A stretch of DNA of 52,970 nucleotides, from assembly GCA_964472785.1 (NCBI GenBank), contig CAYYMH010000025.1, forward strand, positions 1 to 52,970, written 5' to 3'. This DNA comes from CAYYMH01 sp964472785 (GTDB lineage Bacteria > Zhuqueibacterota > Zhuqueibacteria > Thermofontimicrobiales > Thermofontimicrobiaceae). Below, in pieces: positions 41,564 through 51,070 of the stretch. The notes below the pieces were generated by a model. That model had not been told where the DNA came from and did not search any database. It saw only the letters and a list, made by a program, of their open reading frames with translations. Each line of letters starts with the position of its first letter. Position 1 is the stretch's first letter. The translations under genes were made by a program, and so were the position numbers.

Positions 41564-42154
41564 ATGAAGATATGCAAAAACATTTTGGTATTATTTACAC
41601 TCATTTTTTTCTTTGGTTCGAATGTGGGTTTTTCGGACACCGGGAAAGATGATTCAACAAATGTGAAATCGATTTATGATTTTATAGTTAACGATATCGA
41701 TGGAAAAGAAATTAAATTAGAACAGTTCAAAGGAAAAGCGATGGTGATTGTCAATGTCGCCAGTAAGTGTGGCTATACGCCTCAATATGAGGGATTGCAG
41801 GAGATTTATGAAAAATACAAAGATGAGGGACTTGTGGTTCTCGGATTCCCGGCGAATAATTTTCGCAATCAGGAACCCGGATCCAATGAGGAAATTAAGC
41901 AGTTTTGTCGTGTGAATTATGGCGTTACTTTTCCTATGTTCGAAAAAATATCTATTAAAGGCGATGATATTGCTCCGCTTTATAAATATTTGACAAGCCA
42001 GGAAACAAATCCGGAGTTTCATGGAGAAATTACCTGGAATTTCAATAAGTTTGTTATCGACAGAAATGGAAATATTGTCAACAGATTTGAGTCGAACGTA
42101 GAACCGGAAAGTAAACAATTTATTGAAGCAATTGAATCAGCATTGAATAAATAA
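41564..42154 (+). CDS. Exported glutathione peroxidase-family thiol peroxidase
   Basis: A 196-residue protein with an N-terminal hydrophobic export signal (residues 5-24). The fold shows VNVASKCGYTPQY with peroxidatic Cys69, LGFPANNFRNQEPG with Gln103, and ITWNFNKFVID with Trp158 and Asn159. Cys115 (IKQFCRVNYG) is at the position of the resolving Cys in thioredoxin-dependent GPx enzymes. It therefore probably reduces hydroperoxides with thioredoxin-like partners rather than glutathione, in the periplasm. It sits between ferritin and dodecin, in a small oxidative-stress group. Confidence 0.92.
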   Translation: MKICKNILVLFTLIFFFGSNVGFSDTGKDDSTNVKSIYDFIVNDIDGKEIKLEQFKGKAMVIVNVASKCGYTPQYEGLQEIYEKYKDEGLVVLGFPANNFRNQEPGSNEEIKQFCRVNYGVTFPMFEKISIKGDDIAPLYKYLTSQETNPEFHGEITWNFNKFVIDRNGNIVNRFESNVEPESKQFIEAIESALNK

Positions 42155-42183
42155 TGTGGAAAAATAAAACAGGAGATTAAGTC

Positions 42184-42372
42184 ATGATTGAGATGATTGA
42201 AGTTGTTGGAGTTTCTACAGAAAGCTTTTCTGATGCGATTAAAAATGCAGTCCAAGAAAAATTAAATTCGGGAAAAAAAGTATCCTGGTTTGAAGTCGTG
42301 GAACATCGGGGCGGCATTAAAAACGGAACTATTGAGTATCAGGCTAAAGTGAAGTTGGCTGTATTTCAATAA
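42184..42372 (+). CDS. Dodecin
   Basis: A 62-residue protein covering the whole dodecin family: VVGVSTESFSDAIKNAVQEKL, then VSWFEVVEHRGGIKNGTIEYQAKVKLAV. Trp35 is the residue that stacks on flavin, and the Gln in EYQAKVK lines the pocket. Dodecins form dodecamers that bind FMN or riboflavin and guard against light- or redox-driven damage. It begins 29 nt after the peroxidase stop (GGAG upstream) and ends in a terminator, so both genes form one transcript. Confidence 0.95.
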   Translation: MIEMIEVVGVSTESFSDAIKNAVQEKLNSGKKVSWFEVVEHRGGIKNGTIEYQAKVKLAVFQ

Positions 42373-42395
42373 CATAAAAAAATTACAAGCGAATG

Positions 42396-42434
42396 ACCTG
42401 TGAGGAATTGATTTATGTCCTCACAGGTTTTTTA
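42396..42434 (+). terminator. Rho-independent terminator after dodecin
   Basis: ACCTGTGAGGA (42396-42406) pairs exactly with TCCTCACAGGT (42418-42428), followed by TTTTTTA. The stem is 11 bp. Confidence 0.9.
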
Positions 42435-42939
42435 CTTTTTGGTAGGTATTCGAGTGTGAAATTCCAACTGAGTTAAAATCATTCAAAAAGAAAGGTGAGT
42501 CATTTCGAATCGAAACACTTTGAGCTGTTTTCAGCACAATTCAGAGGAAAAGTTTAAATTTTATCAGTACACAGAAGTCTTCGCCGTCAAAAAAAGCGAT
42601 TAAACGAATGATTTTGTGCTGGATTGTTTGTTTCGTAAATGTAATTCTAATGAAAGTATAGCTTAATTATTTCAAATATTCTCCAATATTTAGAGGCATT
42701 AAAATTATTTTCGAATATTTAACTCATTGAATTAAAGTTATTTATCAACGTAAAATTAATAAGGCAAGGGTATAGATTTTGCAACATTGACAATAAATTC
42801 TATTATCAGACGAGATTAGTCAAATAAAAATATTTAATTGAACAAATTCAGTCTAACGGTATTATAAAATAATGGGGCTGTAAATGGATTTAAAAAAAAT
42901 CTGATGTTGTGAATTGATAATCACAGATAGGAAATAAGC
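42435..42939. other. AT-rich gene-free stretch
   Basis: About 500 bp without a supportable gene. A weak inverted pair (CAGCACAA near 42533 and TTGTGCTG near 42610) is present. A possible promoter for the next gene is TTGAAC at 42838 with TATAAA at 42863, but the 19-nt spacing is poor. No known RNA motif was recognised. Confidence 0.4.
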
Positions 42940-43653
42940 ATGAATAACAAAGACAGCAGCATCGTAATTTTTAAATACAGATTCAAGTTTGAGGATTTAA
43001 CGGAAAAGGAATTTACCATCAAACTTGATGCTGATTCACTGTACATTATTGCTCCTGAAAAAAAATCCCCCCCACCGGATTGGACAATTTTGACAAATAA
43101 TCAATGCGAAAATTGTCCCCTCAAGCCAGAGGAGAATAAATATTGTCCGATAGCAGTTAATCTGGTCGATCTGCTCAACTTTTTTGCCTCAATAGATTCC
43201 TATGATCGCACTTATGTTGAGATTGAAGCTCCAGAGCGGATGTATTCCAAACAAACGACTGTCCAGCGTGGATTAGGCTCAATGCTGGGAATTTATATGG
43301 TCACTTGCGGCTGTCCTGTAATGGATGTTATGAAGCCAATGGTGCGTTTTCACCTGCCGTTCGCGACGATCGAGGAGACTGTTTTCCGATCTATCGGGTC
43401 CTATTTAATAGGTCAGTATTTTTATTCGACAAAAGGTTTGCCGGCTGATTTTACTTTGGATAAATTGCGGGAATTTTACATCCAAATCCAAAAAGTGAAT
43501 TTGGGAATCATCCAGCGGTTAAAGCCGGCGATAAAAAAAGATGCCATCGCTAATGCAGTGATAACATTGGATGCTTTTGCCAAAGAATTACCCTGGTCGA
43601 TTGAGGATCATTTGAAAGAACTGGAATATCTTTACCGAGGATTTTATGAATAG
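42940..43653 (+). CDS. DUF6901 family protein
   Basis: A 237-residue cytosolic protein. Residues 1-50 form a small beta domain (IVIFKYRFKFEDLTEKEFTIKLD). A metal-site candidate follows: NNQCENCPLKPEENKYCPIAVNL, with Cys-x2-Cys and a third Cys. The conserved core MLGIYMVTCGCPVMDVMKPMVRFHLPFATIEETVFRSIGSYLIGQYF matches my memory of DUF6901. Helices make up the rest. No function is known for this family. AGGAAAT precedes the ATG. It stands alone between long AT-rich gaps. Confidence 0.7.
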   Translation: MNNKDSSIVIFKYRFKFEDLTEKEFTIKLDADSLYIIAPEKKSPPPDWTILTNNQCENCPLKPEENKYCPIAVNLVDLLNFFASIDSYDRTYVEIEAPERMYSKQTTVQRGLGSMLGIYMVTCGCPVMDVMKPMVRFHLPFATIEETVFRSIGSYLIGQYFYSTKGLPADFTLDKLREFYIQIQKVNLGIIQRLKPAIKKDAIANAVITLDAFAKELPWSIEDHLKELEYLYRGFYE

Positions 43654-43839
43654 CACACTCCTAACCATTACCAACCAGCATAATTGATCCAGTTCTAATC
43701 CTTCATTGCAACAACCTTAAATCTTTTATCTGAAACTTCCAAGAAAAAGTCCTTGATAATATTAAATTAATTTCTTATTATTTTTATCTATTCGTCTATT
43801 AAAGAAGAATGATGTTTAAGATTAGAAATGGAGAATCGA

Positions 43840-46260
43840 ATGATGGAAAAAATCATTTTGATCCTGTCTGTTTTTCTTTTACTGTTGGGTTGTAGCTCTA
43901 AATTGAACAAAGACTATCCCATTCAACCCGTCCCCTTCACTGATGTCAAATTCGCTGACAATTTCTGGCTGCCGAGACTGGAGACAAATAGAACTGTTAC
44001 CATACCCTATGATTTCAAAAAGTGCGAGGAAACCGGTCGTATTGATAATTTTGCCAAAGCCGGGGGATTGATGGATGGAGAGTTTGTCGGTATTCGTTAC
44101 AATGATTCCGATGTGTTCAAAGTAATTGAAGGGGCTGCCTATTCTCTGGCACTGCATCCGGATCCGGAATTGGAAAACTATCTGGATGATTTGATATTTA
44201 AAATTGCAGCAGCGCAGGAAGATGACGGCTATCTTTACACCACACGAACGATTGATCCTGAAAATCCGGCTCGAAACGCTGGCAAAGAACGCTGGTCATA
44301 TTTGAATCACAGCCATGAACTGTACAATGTCGGTCACATGTACGAAGCAGCCGTCGCTTATTATCAGGCGACCGGCAAACGGAATTTATTGGATGTCGCT
44401 ATAAAAAGTGCGGATTTGATTGATAAAGAATTTGGTCCCGGCAAGCGGCACAATCCGCCCGGACATCAGGAAATCGAAATCGGACTGGTCAAACTGTATC
44501 GCGTCACCGGTGATGAACGCTATTTGAAATTAGCGAAATTTTTCCTCGATGAACGCGGCCATGAGCACGGCAGAGAACTTTACACGGAATATTTCGACGC
44601 CCGTTATACCCAGGATCATAAACCGGTTGTAGAACAGGACGAGGCTGTCGGACACGCGGTTCGCGCCGGATACATGTATTCGGGAATGGCGGATGTCGCT
44701 GCTTTGACCGGTGATAAAGATTATCTGCGGGCGATTGATAAAATTTGGCAGAATGTGGTTTCCAAAAAACTGTACATTACCGGAGGCATTGGAGCGCAAT
44801 CTCACGGTGAAGCCTTTGGCGAAAATTATGAACTGCCGAACCGAACTGCGTACAATGAAACTTGTGCCGCCATTGCGAATATGATGTGGAACCATCGGCT
44901 GTTTTTGCTGCACGGCGACGCGAAATATCTCGACGTACTGGAACGCACTCTTTACAACGGTTTTCTGTCAGGAGTCGCTTTGAGCGGCGATAAATTTTTC
45001 TATCCCAATCCGCTGGAATCATTAGGCAATCATCAGCGGAGCCCCTGGTTCGACTGTTCCTGTTGTCCGACCAATGTGGTGAGGTTTCTTCCCTCACTGC
45101 CGGGTTATGCTTATGCGCAACGGGATGACCAGATTTTTGTAAATCTGTTCATCGAAGGCAAAACGACTTTGAAATTGAATAATAATAGGATTGATTTAAA
45201 GCAGACGACAGACTATCCCTGGAGCGAATCAGTCAAAATTGAAGTTCATCCCGAAAAGTCATCTCAGTTTGCCATAAATATTCGAATTCCAGGTTGGGCG
45301 AGAGAGGAACCGGTTCCCAGCGATTTGTATCGGTTTGCAGCGAAAAATGAGAGGAAGGTCAATATTCAAATCAATGGTGAAAAGGCTGAATATAAATTGA
45401 AGAATGGATTTGCCACATTTGATCGCACGTGGACTGCCGGTGATAAAATTGAAATTCACTTCCCCATGCCAATTCGGAAAATTCTGGCTCACGAAAATGT
45501 GGCAGCAGATCGGGGAAAATTTGCCCTGCAGCGGGGCCCGATTGTTTATTGTGCTGAAGGAGTCGATAATGGCGGACACGTCCGGCACTTGCTGTTTGAT
45601 CCGAAAGCGTATTTTGATGTCGAATTTAAGCCAGACGTTTTAAATGGATTGATGAAAATTAATGGTCAGGCAACAGGACTTTACGGGCAGCAGGGTTCAA
45701 ACCAGTTCGTAAAAAAAGAACAGGATTTTCTTGCAATACCTTACTATGCGTGGGCTCATCGGGATCGCGGTGAAATGAAAGTGTGGTTCCCTTTTGAAGA
45801 GGAAAAAATAATGCCTTTAAATCCGCCCACATTCGCATCGCATGCTAAAGTATCGTGTTCGCACGTTTTCAGAAATGATACCGAGAAAGCGCTGAATGAT
45901 GGGATTGAACCTGAAAACTCTACCGATCACTCAATCCCGAGATTTACATGGTGGGATCATAAAGGCACCAAAGAATGGGTGCAATACGATTTTAATGAGC
46001 CAAAGAAAACCAGCCGAGTTAGTGTTTATTGGTTTGATGATACCGGACAGGGGGGCGGATGTGCTTTACCGGAATTCTGGAAAATATTGTACAAAGCTGG
46101 GAATACCTGGAAAGCGGTTGAAAATATAAATCAATACTCAATCGAAAAAGATCGATATAATGCGGTTGAATTCAAATCTGTCACGACAAAAGCGGTCAGG
46201 TTGGAAGTGCAATTGAAAGACGGATTTTCCGGTGGCATTTTGGAATGGAAAGTGAATTAA
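43840..46260 (+). CDS. GH127-family beta-L-arabinofuranosidase-like lipoprotein
   Basis: ATG 43840 is preferred to 43828 because GGAG lies 6 nt upstream. The signal ends in the perfect lipobox LLLGC. The (alpha/alpha)6 catalytic domain carries the GH127 Zn-cysteine site: NETCAAIA (acid Glu340, Cys342, numbering from 43840) and DCSCCPTN (Cys408, Cys409), matching Glu338, Cys340, Cys417 and Cys418 of Bifidobacterium HypBA1. A beta-sandwich follows, and residues about 650-806 look like an F5/8-type carbohydrate-binding module (WVQYDFNEPKKTSRVSVYWFDD). It removes terminal L-arabinofuranose or a related sugar outside the cytoplasm. The next gene follows after 26 nt. Confidence 0.9.
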   Translation: MMEKIILILSVFLLLLGCSSKLNKDYPIQPVPFTDVKFADNFWLPRLETNRTVTIPYDFKKCEETGRIDNFAKAGGLMDGEFVGIRYNDSDVFKVIEGAAYSLALHPDPELENYLDDLIFKIAAAQEDDGYLYTTRTIDPENPARNAGKERWSYLNHSHELYNVGHMYEAAVAYYQATGKRNLLDVAIKSADLIDKEFGPGKRHNPPGHQEIEIGLVKLYRVTGDERYLKLAKFFLDERGHEHGRELYTEYFDARYTQDHKPVVEQDEAVGHAVRAGYMYSGMADVAALTGDKDYLRAIDKIWQNVVSKKLYITGGIGAQSHGEAFGENYELPNRTAYNETCAAIANMMWNHRLFLLHGDAKYLDVLERTLYNGFLSGVALSGDKFFYPNPLESLGNHQRSPWFDCSCCPTNVVRFLPSLPGYAYAQRDDQIFVNLFIEGKTTLKLNNNRIDLKQTTDYPWSESVKIEVHPEKSSQFAINIRIPGWAREEPVPSDLYRFAAKNERKVNIQINGEKAEYKLKNGFATFDRTWTAGDKIEIHFPMPIRKILAHENVAADRGKFALQRGPIVYCAEGVDNGGHVRHLLFDPKAYFDVEFKPDVLNGLMKINGQATGLYGQQGSNQFVKKEQDFLAIPYYAWAHRDRGEMKVWFPFEEEKIMPLNPPTFASHAKVSCSHVFRNDTEKALNDGIEPENSTDHSIPRFTWWDHKGTKEWVQYDFNEPKKTSRVSVYWFDDTGQGGGCALPEFWKILYKAGNTWKAVENINQYSIEKDRYNAVEFKSVTTKAVRLEVQLKDGFSGGILEWKVN

Positions 46261-46286
46261 CACTCGATTTTTAAGAGCATATATTG

Positions 46287-47219
46287 ATGAATAACCAAAA
46301 ACATTGCATCGCGATCGATATCGGCGGGACATCAGTCAAGTCTGCAATCGTTTTAGACAATGGCGTTATTTTTGAACAAACTGTGAATCAAACACCGGTC
46401 AATGCCAAAGCTAATGCTGAAGAAATTTTAAGTGCGTTTGTTACCCCCATTACCGAACTATTAGAAATCGCTAAATCCAATCAATTGAAAATTGCCGGAA
46501 TCGGCATCGGTATGCCCGGGCCTTTGGACATGAAAAACGGAATTTCTCTAATTAAAGGGGTCGATAAATATGAATCTATTTACGGCGTCAATCTGAAAAA
46601 TGAGTTTCGACAGCGGTTAAATTTAGCGGCGGATTTTCCGATTTGTTTCGAGGTTGATGCCTGGACTTTTGTCAGGGGGGAAGCCTGGCAGGGAGCGGCG
46701 CAGGGTCTTGATCGAATTATTGGGATCACGCTGGGCACAGGTTTTGGTTCCGGTTTTATGGTGAATGACGATATTGTGGATTCGGGTCCCGGTGTCCCGG
46801 ATTGGGCGTGGATTGGCGGATTGCCGTATCAGGATGGCATTTACGACGACCGGATTTCCAAACGGGGAATAATTGCGCGATACAGGAAGCTAATTGGCGA
46901 TGTCGGTATGCAAATTGATGTTAAAGACATCGCGCTAAAGGCATCGGAGGGAGACGGGTTTGCTACTACCGTATTTGAAGAAACCGGTGCGATTTTAGGA
47001 GAGAGCATTATGCAGGTTGCTCCGGATTTCAAGCCGGAGTGTGTGGTGGTTGGCGGACAAATTGCGCATTCTTTTGATTTGTTTGCTAAACCATTGCACC
47101 AGAAGCTAACCAAATTGCCCTTCCTTAAAAAAATCACCAAAGCGGCTCACATTGAACAGAGCGCTGTGCTCGGGGCCAGCAAATTGCTTTTCGAAAGTAT
47201 TTCAACCAACAGAGATTAA
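46287..47219 (+). CDS. ROK-family sugar kinase
   Basis: A 310-residue cytosolic protein (ATG 46287; a TTG three bases earlier is less likely). It has the ATPase phosphate motif AIDIGGTSVKSAIV, IGIGMPGPLDMKNG, and GITLGTGFGSGFMVND. The usual ROK Zn motif CxCGxxGC is not present; the corresponding region reads GVPDWAWIGGLPYQDG, which is unlike most ROK glucokinases. No helix-turn-helix is fused, so it is a kinase rather than a repressor. It is cotranscribed with the GH127 gene and probably phosphorylates a released sugar. Confidence 0.85.
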   Translation: MNNQKHCIAIDIGGTSVKSAIVLDNGVIFEQTVNQTPVNAKANAEEILSAFVTPITELLEIAKSNQLKIAGIGIGMPGPLDMKNGISLIKGVDKYESIYGVNLKNEFRQRLNLAADFPICFEVDAWTFVRGEAWQGAAQGLDRIIGITLGTGFGSGFMVNDDIVDSGPGVPDWAWIGGLPYQDGIYDDRISKRGIIARYRKLIGDVGMQIDVKDIALKASEGDGFATTVFEETGAILGESIMQVAPDFKPECVVVGGQIAHSFDLFAKPLHQKLTKLPFLKKITKAAHIEQSAVLGASKLLFESISTNRD

Positions 47220-47225
47220 AAAATC

Positions 47226-50200
47226 ATGAAAAAAATAATGTCGCTCATTTTAGGAATCATTGTGCTTATGCTGATAAATACGAAATCATCGGCTCGCTAT
47301 GAAGACGCGGGGGACCTGTTTTCAGATAACTTCGAAGAGACATCAACCGCGAACTGGAACGATATGAAAGTCTGGGGATTTGGTGTCTGGCAGAAAAAGG
47401 ATGGCGTCTTTGTTTCGATTGATGCAGATGATCCGGCTAAAAATATGTTGTCTGCGCTGCCGAATTTTCAGAACGCGATCCTGAACCGGGATTTTTCGAC
47501 GGTTATGAAATTCAAACCGGTTTCCGGCGAGCAATATCAGTTCACTATTGATGTGAGGCAACAGGGATGGAATAATTATAAATTTCAAATTTCCCAAACT
47601 GGTAAAATCAGTATCATCAAAAATATTGCGGGAAGTTTGCCGGTCATTCTCCATCAGACGAAACCGAATCAGATCGTATTTGATCAGTGGCAATGGATGC
47701 GTTTTGATGTTTCAGGTGAAAATCCGGCGGTTTTCAAAATAAAACTGTGGCAAGGTGATCTGAGTAATGAACCTTCTTTCTGGAACGCCATCGGCGTGGA
47801 TGATGATCCGCTACAACCCGCAAATATGAATCTGGCGCTCACTTCGATTCAGGGATGTGGTGCACATACTGAAATAGATAATTTTAATGTTTACAGTAAG
47901 ATTTTGCCATCATCGCTTTGGCAGTGGAAAACAATTGTAAGTGACGAAACCGAATTAATAAAATCTGTTAATGAAGCCAAAAGTCAATATCAACGTGGTC
48001 GCTATTTTTTAGCTGAACAGTCGATAAACAAATCTTTAATCAAACATCCGAATCATCCCGTGCTTTTGAACAATTTAGCGATTGTATTGGCATCACAAAA
48101 TAGATTTGACACAGCGTTGTCCGCGATTTCAAAAACCTACCGTGCCGCAGAAAATGATGAAGGCATATTGCATAATTTAAAATGGATCTGGTATGGATTA
48201 CATCACGATGGTTTAATTCAACCAGTAAGTTCTTCATTTCCGAATATAGCACTTAAAATTGAAAAGCCGGTTGTCTGTAAACCACAAACAATTTTATTTG
48301 AGACTTCAATTGCTCAAGCTGCTGTCGAATCGAAAATAAAGCGTGCTCATATTGAAATAATGGATGAAAATGATAATGCGATTTGGTCAACTGAAAAACC
48401 GTTCGATAAAGAAATCATCTCAGCATTTTCACAGAAAATCGATGTTTCCAATTGGCAGGATGGGGACTATAAAATTGTTTTGAGAACGAACGGCAAAGCT
48501 GAGCAAACAATAAGCAAAGAATTTGAAATTATCCGTTCTGCCTTTCTGAAAATTCGAGGCAGATTGAATCAAGTTCAAAAGGAAATTTCAAAACATCATG
48601 ATCAGCTAAATTCGGAAAAAATAAAAAACACGTGGGCAAATCTTGAAGTGAAGTTGTCGCCGATTTTGGATAAATTGAAGCATTGTGATCAACCCGGATA
48701 TTTCCAATCACAGAAGGAAACCATTGAAGATGAGCTCGAAAATATCGAACAATTCCTTCTGAAAATCCAAAGCGGAGATGATCCGTTCGCTCACAAAACT
48801 GGTAGCTTTATGAGAGGTTATTATTCGGAAATCGATGGCAGCCTGCAGGGATTTGCTGTTCATGCACCGGAAAAATACTCGCCTGATCAACCATTTCCGC
48901 TGGTGATCAATTTGCACGGTTATGATCCGAGCTATTCCAGTTGGCAGGAGAATCTTTTTTTGCCGGTGTTCATGCCGCACACCACAGAAAAAGGACGTTA
49001 TATTGTCGTTAATCCGTTTGGGAGAGGAAATACGTTTTATCAAAATATCGGAGAGCATGATGTGCTCCACGTGATCGCTGAATTAGAGCGACTTTATAAT
49101 ATTGATCAAGCTCATGTCTATCTCACCGGCGGCTCCATGGGAGGCGCCGGAACCTGGAATATCGGGCTGGCACATCCGGATAAGTTTGCTGCTATGGCGC
49201 CGATTATGGGACCGACGGAATTCGCTTTTTGGACCGGTTTATTCAAAGATGAGGTAAATCCGGTTAGAAGTTTTATTAACGCCAGGCGCAGTGCATTGAG
49301 CTACGCGGAAAATGCGCTGCATGTGCCGATTTACTTGAATCACGGTGTTGAAGACGACATTGTTCCAGTCGAGCAAAGCCGGAAAATTGTCAAACGGTTA
49401 AGAAAATTAAATTACGATATTAAATATGTCGAACATCCCGAGGTTATGCACGGCGGTTTCCCGCCTGAAATGGATTTTGAGATTTTTGATTGGTTTGAGG
49501 ATAAAGAACAAATATCGCATCCAAAGCGAGTGGTTTTTAAAGCGGGTGATTTGAATCATGCAAAAGCCTATTGGGTGGCAATCGAAAGATTTGTCAATCA
49601 ACTCGATTTTGCGCGGATCAATGTTGAAATAATCGAACCGAACCTCATCCAAATTGAAGCGAACAACATCGCCCGGTTTCGTTTACTTTTGAATGACCAA
49701 TTGGTGAATGTGCGCAATCCTTTGAAAATAGAAATTGATGGAATTCCGGTTTTTGAAGATAAATTACCAGATAATAATGAACTCACTTTCACCGCTGTCC
49801 TCTCCGATAAAAAAGAAATCGTTGATTGGCGCAACCGAAGTGACCAATCTGACAATGCATTAATCAAGAAACACGATTTGTGCGGTCCGATTTTGGATGC
49901 ATTTAATAAAGGATTTTTATTGGTTTATGGTACGACCGGAGAACCACTTGAAACAAGAGTAAACCGAAAAGAAGCCGAACGCTTTTCAGCACAATGGGAA
50001 GACTGGCAGCACACACGGTGTCGCATCAAAAAAGACACGGAAGTGACACAGGAAGACATCCAGCGATTCCATCTGATGCTGTTTGGGAACCCGAAAACAA
50101 ATTCAATCAATGAACGAATCAAACAGGATTTGCCGGTTCGGTTCAAAGATGCGTCGATTATTTTCAGTGACAAAAAATTCACTGGTAAAAGTGTGGGCGT

Positions 50201-50957
50201 GTCGATGATATATCCCAATCCTCTCAACCAACAGCGTTATGTACTGATTCAAGCAGGAACGACCTGGCAGGGAATGGTGAAAATTAGTAAACGCATCGGT
50301 GCTGAATTCGATTACATTATTTTTGATAACCGAACCACTGGAATCAATGTGCATCAGGGAAATTTGACTGTTGACGGCAGTCCACTCCTGCGCGGCTTTT
50401 TCGATCAGGACTGGCAGATTTCAAATGATTATCAATGGGAAGGTAGTTTTGAAATGCGAGAACAAATTGTCCGCAGAACGTTTCCTGAAGCAGACTTGTC
50501 GGAAACGGAGCTGAATGTCATTTATTTGAGTGAAGTTGAACCGGATAGTTTAAATCAGTGGACCGGCACCTGGGAGAAAGATCGCTGCTTCTGGGGAACA
50601 GCACTCCGGGTTGATAATCAGGTTTATGAAAAAGGCATTGGCGTTTTACCCAATTCGTATCTCATTTATCACCCGGATGGAAAGTGGAAAACATTTTCGG
50701 CGCTGCTTTGTGTTGACACGAATCCGTTTGCTGATGTCGAAAAAGAGAAATACAGCGGCGGGAAAATACAGTTTGCCGTTTACGGTGACGATCACGAGCT
50801 TTTTACCAGCAGAGTTATGGATGTGAATTCAGAACCCCAACAGCTGAAGCTTCCAATTGATGGAGTCGAGACACTCAAATTAGTGGTTCGCACGCAGGAT
50901 TGGCTGCCCAATTTTCAGCAGAGCGCAAGCTGGGTTAACGCTAAACTGGAAAGATAA
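47226..50957 (+). CDS. Large secreted multidomain esterase with LamG-like, TPR and NPCBM parts
   Basis: A 1243-residue protein with a signal peptide. Residues 30-230 are a concanavalin/LamG-like sandwich (FSDNFEETSTANWNDMK; EIDNFNVYS). Residues 240-320 are a TPR-like helical pair (YFLAEQSINKSLIKHPNHPVLLNNLAIVL). A helical linker follows. Residues 550-770 are an alpha/beta hydrolase of the PHB-depolymerase/feruloyl-esterase type, with Ser637 in GGSMGGAG, Asp710 or Asp711 in GVEDDIVP and His742 in MHGG. The last 145 residues are an NPCBM glycan-binding domain (GTALRVDNQVYEKGIGVLP). It begins 6 nt after the ROK gene. It probably deesterifies a plant or algal polysaccharide. Confidence 0.85.
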   Translation: MKKIMSLILGIIVLMLINTKSSARYEDAGDLFSDNFEETSTANWNDMKVWGFGVWQKKDGVFVSIDADDPAKNMLSALPNFQNAILNRDFSTVMKFKPVSGEQYQFTIDVRQQGWNNYKFQISQTGKISIIKNIAGSLPVILHQTKPNQIVFDQWQWMRFDVSGENPAVFKIKLWQGDLSNEPSFWNAIGVDDDPLQPANMNLALTSIQGCGAHTEIDNFNVYSKILPSSLWQWKTIVSDETELIKSVNEAKSQYQRGRYFLAEQSINKSLIKHPNHPVLLNNLAIVLASQNRFDTALSAISKTYRAAENDEGILHNLKWIWYGLHHDGLIQPVSSSFPNIALKIEKPVVCKPQTILFETSIAQAAVESKIKRAHIEIMDENDNAIWSTEKPFDKEIISAFSQKIDVSNWQDGDYKIVLRTNGKAEQTISKEFEIIRSAFLKIRGRLNQVQKEISKHHDQLNSEKIKNTWANLEVKLSPILDKLKHCDQPGYFQSQKETIEDELENIEQFLLKIQSGDDPFAHKTGSFMRGYYSEIDGSLQGFAVHAPEKYSPDQPFPLVINLHGYDPSYSSWQENLFLPVFMPHTTEKGRYIVVNPFGRGNTFYQNIGEHDVLHVIAELERLYNIDQAHVYLTGGSMGGAGTWNIGLAHPDKFAAMAPIMGPTEFAFWTGLFKDEVNPVRSFINARRSALSYAENALHVPIYLNHGVEDDIVPVEQSRKIVKRLRKLNYDIKYVEHPEVMHGGFPPEMDFEIFDWFEDKEQISHPKRVVFKAGDLNHAKAYWVAIERFVNQLDFARINVEIIEPNLIQIEANNIARFRLLLNDQLVNVRNPLKIEIDGIPVFEDKLPDNNELTFTAVLSDKKEIVDWRNRSDQSDNALIKKHDLCGPILDAFNKGFLLVYGTTGEPLETRVNRKEAERFSAQWEDWQHTRCRIKKDTEVTQEDIQRFHLMLFGNPKTNSINERIKQDLPVRFKDASIIFSDKKFTGKSVGVSMIYPNPLNQQRYVLIQAGTTWQGMVKISKRIGAEFDYIIFDNRTTGINVHQGNLTVDGSPLLRGFFDQDWQISNDYQWEGSFEMREQIVRRTFPEADLSETELNVIYLSEVEPDSLNQWTGTWEKDRCFWGTALRVDNQVYEKGIGVLPNSYLIYHPDGKWKTFSALLCVDTNPFADVEKEKYSGGKIQFAVYGDDHELFTSRVMDVNSEPQQLKLPIDGVETLKLVVRTQDWLPNFQQSASWVNAKLER

Positions 50958-51011
50958 TTTTTTGCCATTAGAAGAGTTTGGGGAATACTTTTTATATTTA
51001 TAAAAAATAAA

Positions 51012-51031
51012 ATCCTGATGGATTAAATCCG
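51012..51031. repeat. Dispersed palindromic word, copy 2
   Basis: ATCCTGATGGATTAAATCCG is the reverse complement of 13631-13650 at 19 of 20 positions. It lies between the esterase gene and the dipeptidase gene. Confidence 0.55.
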
Positions 51032-51070
51032 TATTGTTGATTCGTTACAAAACAGAAGGAGCCAAAACCA

